A stretch of DNA of 8,976 bases from an uncultured Candidatus Altimarinota bacterium (GTDB lineage Bacteria > Patescibacteriota > Gracilibacteria > CAIRYL01): positions 1 to 8,976 of the forward strand of contig CAMZKZ010000022.1 of assembly GCA_947311645.1 (NCBI GenBank), given 5' to 3'. The notes under the pieces were generated by a model. That model was not told the origin of the DNA and did not search any database. It worked only from the letters and a program-made list of their open reading frames with translations. The position numbers were made by a program, and so were the translations under genes. This document shows, piece after piece, positions 6,624 through 8,976 of the stretch. Within the stretch, counting starts at the first letter, position 1. Each line of letters begins with the position of its first letter.

Positions 6624-8108
6624 TTACATAAACACACACGAATCTTCAAATTTTTTTATTTCTTTCCAAAAATCAGGTTTTTCTTTCATTTCTTTTTCTA
6701 CTTTTCGCGTCGCATGCAACACAGAGGTATGGTCTCGTCCAGAGAAAAAGTCTCCAATTGATTGAAGTGATGAATGCATGTGTTTTTTTATTAAAAACAT
6801 TGCAACTTGTCGTGGTCGCATAAATACTCGAGATCGTTTTTGTCCTATTACTTCTTCATATTCTGTATGATAATACTCACACACTGCATGCACAATATCT
6901 TCCATTGTTTTAATTTTATGCTGTTCTATAGCAGGAGGAGCAATACTTCCCCCCATTATATTTTGTTTAATATCGGCATGAGTATTCAGTTTTTGTAGCA
7001 TTTTTGAAACAGATTCTATTGTGGGAGTATTTCCCGTAAGTTCAATTACAGCTTTTACTTGTAAGATAATTCCTTTCAGTTCTCGTATTGAGCTTTGAAT
7101 ATTATATGCAATAAAATTTAAAATATCGTCTGCAATTAAAACATTTGCTTCTAAACATTTTACTTTTGCAATAGCAAGTCGTGTTTCAAAATCTGGAAAT
7201 TGTAAATCGGCAATCATTCCCATAGAAAACCTACTTTTTAATCGGTCTTCGGTCAGTTCAAGTTCTGCAGGTGGTCTATCAGAAGAAAAAATCATTTGTT
7301 TCTTCCCATTATACAAATCATTAAAAAGATGAAAAAATATTTCTTGTGTTCTATCTTTTCCTGCTAAAAATTGAATATCATCTAAAATAAAAACATCAAC
7401 AAGTCTATATTTTTTTCGTACATGTTCCATTTTCCGTTTTTGAATTGCTTCAACAACTTCGGCAATAAAATTTTCGGTTGTAAGATATACCACCAGTTTA
7501 TTTGGAAATTTTCGTAAAATTTCATTTGCAATAGCTTGTAATAAATGAGTTTTTCCAAGTCCTACTGTTCCGTATAAAAAAAGCGGGTTATATGCACCTC
7601 CTGGCTTTGTAGCAACCGCTTGTGATGCAGCATGGGCAAGTTGTGTTTCTTCTCCCACAACAAAATTACGAAGGCTAAAACTTTGGTCTAGCATTTTAGA
7701 AACGAATGTTTCTTTTCCTTTTTTTATTTGAACAGAAGATTGTTTTGGTAATTTTCGCACCGTATGATTTTTATCATCAGATGAATTTTTGTTTGTATTT
7801 CCAGAGATATGCAAAAAGAGTTTTTTCATATCTACCGTATTATTTTTATTTTCGTTTTCGAGGCTTCCATCTACCACAACCGTAACAGTAGACATGTTTA
7901 CATCTTTTATTTTAAACAGTTGTAAAATTTCATCTTTATGTTTTATAATAAATTCTTTATAAAACTCTCGAGAGGTTGCAATGGTTACCGTATTGTTTTC
8001 CACAGATTGAAGTGTACTGTGTAAAAACCATGTCATAACCTTACCCTTTGAAATAGATTTCGATAGGTCTAGAAGTATTTCTTCCCATAATGGTAGTAAA
8101 TCAGGCAT
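6624..8108 (-). CDS. dnaA: Chromosomal replication initiator protein DnaA
   Basis: DnaA is the AAA+ initiator that binds DnaA boxes at oriC, melts the origin and recruits the helicase. The 494-residue protein has all four domains. Domain I is 1-~75 (LWEEILLDLS, Trp27). Domain II is a short, Asn/Lys-rich linker, ~80-145. Domain III is the ATPase, with Walker A GTVGLGKT (180-187), Walker B FILDD (240-244), the FSSDRPP sensor region, the arginine-finger region DRLKSRF (Arg293) and sensor II IRELKG (Arg342). Domain IV is the DNA-binding domain, with RPRQVAMFLIKKH and the signature GRDHTSVLHA (457-466). The start is ATG at 8108 with no Shine-Dalgarno. A DnaA-box cluster lies directly upstream. A weaker match (8138-8146) lies near the start and could serve autoregulation. 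dnaN is not downstream; tsf is. Confidence 0.98.
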   Translation of the reverse strand: MPDLLPLWEEILLDLSKSISKGKVMTWFLHSTLQSVENNTVTIATSREFYKEFIIKHKDEILQLFKIKDVNMSTVTVVVDGSLENENKNNTVDMKKLFLHISGNTNKNSSDDKNHTVRKLPKQSSVQIKKGKETFVSKMLDQSFSLRNFVVGEETQLAHAASQAVATKPGGAYNPLFLYGTVGLGKTHLLQAIANEILRKFPNKLVVYLTTENFIAEVVEAIQKRKMEHVRKKYRLVDVFILDDIQFLAGKDRTQEIFFHLFNDLYNGKKQMIFSSDRPPAELELTEDRLKSRFSMGMIADLQFPDFETRLAIAKVKCLEANVLIADDILNFIAYNIQSSIRELKGIILQVKAVIELTGNTPTIESVSKMLQKLNTHADIKQNIMGGSIAPPAIEQHKIKTMEDIVHAVCEYYHTEYEEVIGQKRSRVFMRPRQVAMFLIKKHMHSSLQSIGDFFSGRDHTSVLHATRKVEKEMKEKPDFWKEIKKFEDSCVFM

Positions 8109-8171
8109 TCTTTGCTATTAATGAAGTAATATATCTTTGTGTATTCCTCTTTATAAGGATCTTTAGATTAC

Positions 8172-8272
8172 AACTCTTTTTTTATAAAATCAAGTAAATT
8201 GTGGAAAAAATGTGCAAAACATGTGAAAAAGTTATTCACACTCTGTGTATAACTCTATATCTTTTTCACATG
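8172..8272. other. Probable replication origin (oriC)
   Basis: Six 9-mers matching TTWTNCACA cluster in 71 bp between the divergent dnaA and yraN genes. On the - strand they are TTTTCCACA (8200-8208), TTTTGCACA (8211-8219), TTTTTCACA (8222-8230) and TTATACACA (8244-8252). On the + strand they are TTATTCACA (8232-8240) and TTTTTCACA (8262-8270). TTATTCACA and TTATACACA fit the strict E. coli consensus TTATNCACA and face each other. The first three are spaced exactly 11 bp, close to one helical turn. The AT-rich stretch at 8172-8200, on the dnaA side, is a plausible unwinding element. I see no clear DnaA-trio array. A position next to dnaA is typical of bacterial origins. Confidence 0.87.
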
Positions 8273-8273
8273 G

Positions 8274-8305
8274 AGTGGTACAGTATTTTTATACCACTGT
8301 ATACT
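8274..8305 (+). promoter_or_regulatory. Putative yraN promoter/operator with inverted repeats
   Basis: AGTGGTA (8274-8280) and TACCACT (8292-8298) form a perfect 7-bp inverted repeat with an 11-nt spacer. An interleaved pair, TACAGT (8279-8284) and ACTGTA (8296-8301), also has an 11-nt spacer. A TATACT -10-like hexamer (8300-8305) abuts the right arm; the matching -35 is weak. Transcription would start near 8312, only about six nt before the yraN ATG. Half-sites about one turn apart suggest a dimeric regulator site, but a hairpin is also possible. Confidence 0.4.
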
Positions 8306-8317
8306 AAAAAAAACAAA

Positions 8318-8716
8318 ATGAGAATACGAAATGGGAATCATCGGGCAATTGGAGATGTTGGAGAAGAAAGTGCTATAGCATTTTTGGAAAAAGAAGGATA
8401 TGAAGTGCTTCAGCACAATTTTTGTGTGCGTGGTGGAGAAATAGATATTATTGCAAAAGATGGAGATGTATATGTATTTGTAGAGGTAAAAACACGGCAT
8501 AATGCATTGTTTGGAACACCAGAAGAAAGTATTTCGCCTAGAAAATTACGATGTATTCAGCGGGCTATTTCATTATATTTTCAGCAAAAATATTTATCTG
8601 AATTTGATACTGATTTTAGAATTGATCTCATAGCAATTGAAGTATCTGTTGTGAATGGGGTGCGTGTTGAAGAAATACGACACTATAAAAATGCATTTCT
8701 TTTTGATGATTTTTAA
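8318..8716 (+). CDS. yraN: YraN/UPF0102 family nuclease-like protein
   Basis: A 132-residue member of the UPF0102 (YraN) family, which has a Holliday-junction-resolvase-like restriction-endonuclease fold. Hallmarks are the N-terminal GDVGEESAIAFLEKEGYEVL helix and the predicted catalytic core GGEIDIIAKDGD...VFVEVKTR (Glu17, Glu41, Asp43, Glu56, Lys58). The SPRKLRCIQRA segment and FRIDLIAIE strand follow. The catalytic residues all appear present, but the biological role of the family is poorly defined, so nuclease activity is inference. I chose ATG at 8318 because homologues start just before the GxxGE motif. The frame is open back to a GTG at 8201, but those 39 codons are the DnaA-box array. 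No Shine-Dalgarno is present. It is divergent from dnaA across oriC. Confidence 0.92.
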   Translation: MRIRNGNHRAIGDVGEESAIAFLEKEGYEVLQHNFCVRGGEIDIIAKDGDVYVFVEVKTRHNALFGTPEESISPRKLRCIQRAISLYFQQKYLSEFDTDFRIDLIAIEVSVVNGVRVEEIRHYKNAFLFDDF

Positions 8717-8766
8717 GAAGTTTTCATGATTTCTTTTAAAAAAAATCACCCATTTCTCGTATACCC

Positions 8767-8799
8767 AAAAAAGCCCTTCACTCGAAAGTGAAAGGCTTT
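8767..8799 (-). terminator. Intrinsic terminator of the gene entering from the right edge
   Basis: Arms 8770-8782 and 8787-8799 form a 13-position stem with one C/A mismatch. The loop is UUCG when read on the - strand, and the following - strand bases give six T (8772-8767). The + strand lacks a T tail, so the signal mainly serves the leftward gene, whose stop lies 63 nt upstream. It may still block convergent read-through from yraN only weakly. Confidence 0.8.
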
Positions 8800-8862
8800 A
8801 AAAGGTTCAATGCGATTTATAGAAAAACGAAAGAAGTAAAACTTAGTTATACAAACTAAAAA

Positions 8863-8976
8863 TTAGTTAGAAACAGTGTTTAAGATGTATGTAGTAGTTT
8901 CATCAGATTCACCGAAGTCAATCCATTGAACGAACGCCCCATTTGGAGTTCCCTCAGCACTATTTCCTGCATCTTC
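8863..8976 (-). CDS. C-terminal end of an unidentified protein (partial)
   Basis: A - strand frame is open from the window edge for 37 codons to TAA at 8863-8865, and the gene continues beyond 8976. The visible tail is acidic and rich in Thr, Asn and Gly, with GAFVQWIDFGESDETTTY near its middle. I do not recognise the family. Support for its being coding comes from the terminator downstream and from codon use: Phe is TTC twice, and AAC, GAC, TAC and ATC occur. These C-ending codons are uncommon in the other genes of the window, and GC is visibly higher. Such use is typical of strongly expressed proteins. A 6-bp inverted repeat, AACTAA/TTAGTT (8854-8868), covers its stop codon. A secreted or surface protein is possible but not shown. 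Confidence 0.65.
   Translation of the reverse strand, partial: EDAGNSAEGTPNGAFVQWIDFGESDETTTYILNTVSN

Noticed and set aside
6586..6639. 18-codon upstream extension of EF-Ts overlapping the dnaA 3' end
   Set aside because: The EF-Ts UBA domain begins at MANIS (6585); the extra residues are low-complexity and overlap dnaA.
8201..8317. N-terminal extension of YraN by 39 codons starting at a GTG
   Set aside because: The extension is made of DnaA boxes and the inverted repeats, and UPF0102 proteins start near the ATG at 8318.
8727..8752. Possible + strand terminator after yraN (TGATTT/AAATCA with A/T centre)
   Set aside because: The stem is weak and A/T-only apart from two pairs, and it has no T run after it on the + strand.

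Overview
The window is AT-rich bacterial chromosome carrying a replication origin and nine complete protein genes, plus the 3' end of a tenth at the right edge. All ten coding regions end in TAA. Every gene reads through at family length with UGA as a stop, so the standard code fits. That argues against the UGA=Gly lineages Gracilibacteria and Absconditabacteria. The low GC, compact operons, near-absence of Shine-Dalgarno sequences, a single Xer recombinase and a small FtsB-like protein suggest a reduced-genome bacterium, possibly of the Patescibacteria/CPR radiation. That placement is inference; no rRNA is present to confirm it.

Left part (1-2540, + strand): gatB, the B subunit of the tRNA amidotransferase, has a good sigma-70-type promoter. 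It is followed by a Xer-type tyrosine recombinase. Between the recombinase and the convergent genes on the other strand lies a 126-nt tract with no G on the + strand. A 7-bp tandem repeat in it runs into the 3' end of the next gene.

Middle (2641-5536, - strand, read right to left): a compact probable operon of a shikimate-kinase-like P-loop kinase, threonine synthase (thrC), an FtsB/DivIC-like membrane coiled-coil protein and a MazG-like pyrophosphohydrolase. Gaps are 1, 13 and 11 nt. The kinase lacks the Gly-rich shikimate-binding motif and sits 1 nt upstream of thrC. The same two domains are fused in the animal protein THNSL1, so this pair looks like a split prokaryotic counterpart. The kinase may supply the phosphorylated substrate.

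Right part (5671-8108, - strand): dnaA is followed by tsf (EF-Ts), an unusual pairing, and closed by an intrinsic terminator at 5610-5645. Upstream of dnaA lies a probable oriC with six DnaA boxes, three of them spaced exactly 11 bp apart. On the other side of the origin, yraN runs rightward from its own putative promoter. A convergent gene enters from the right edge. It has its own terminator, higher GC and many C-ending codons, suggesting a strongly expressed product.
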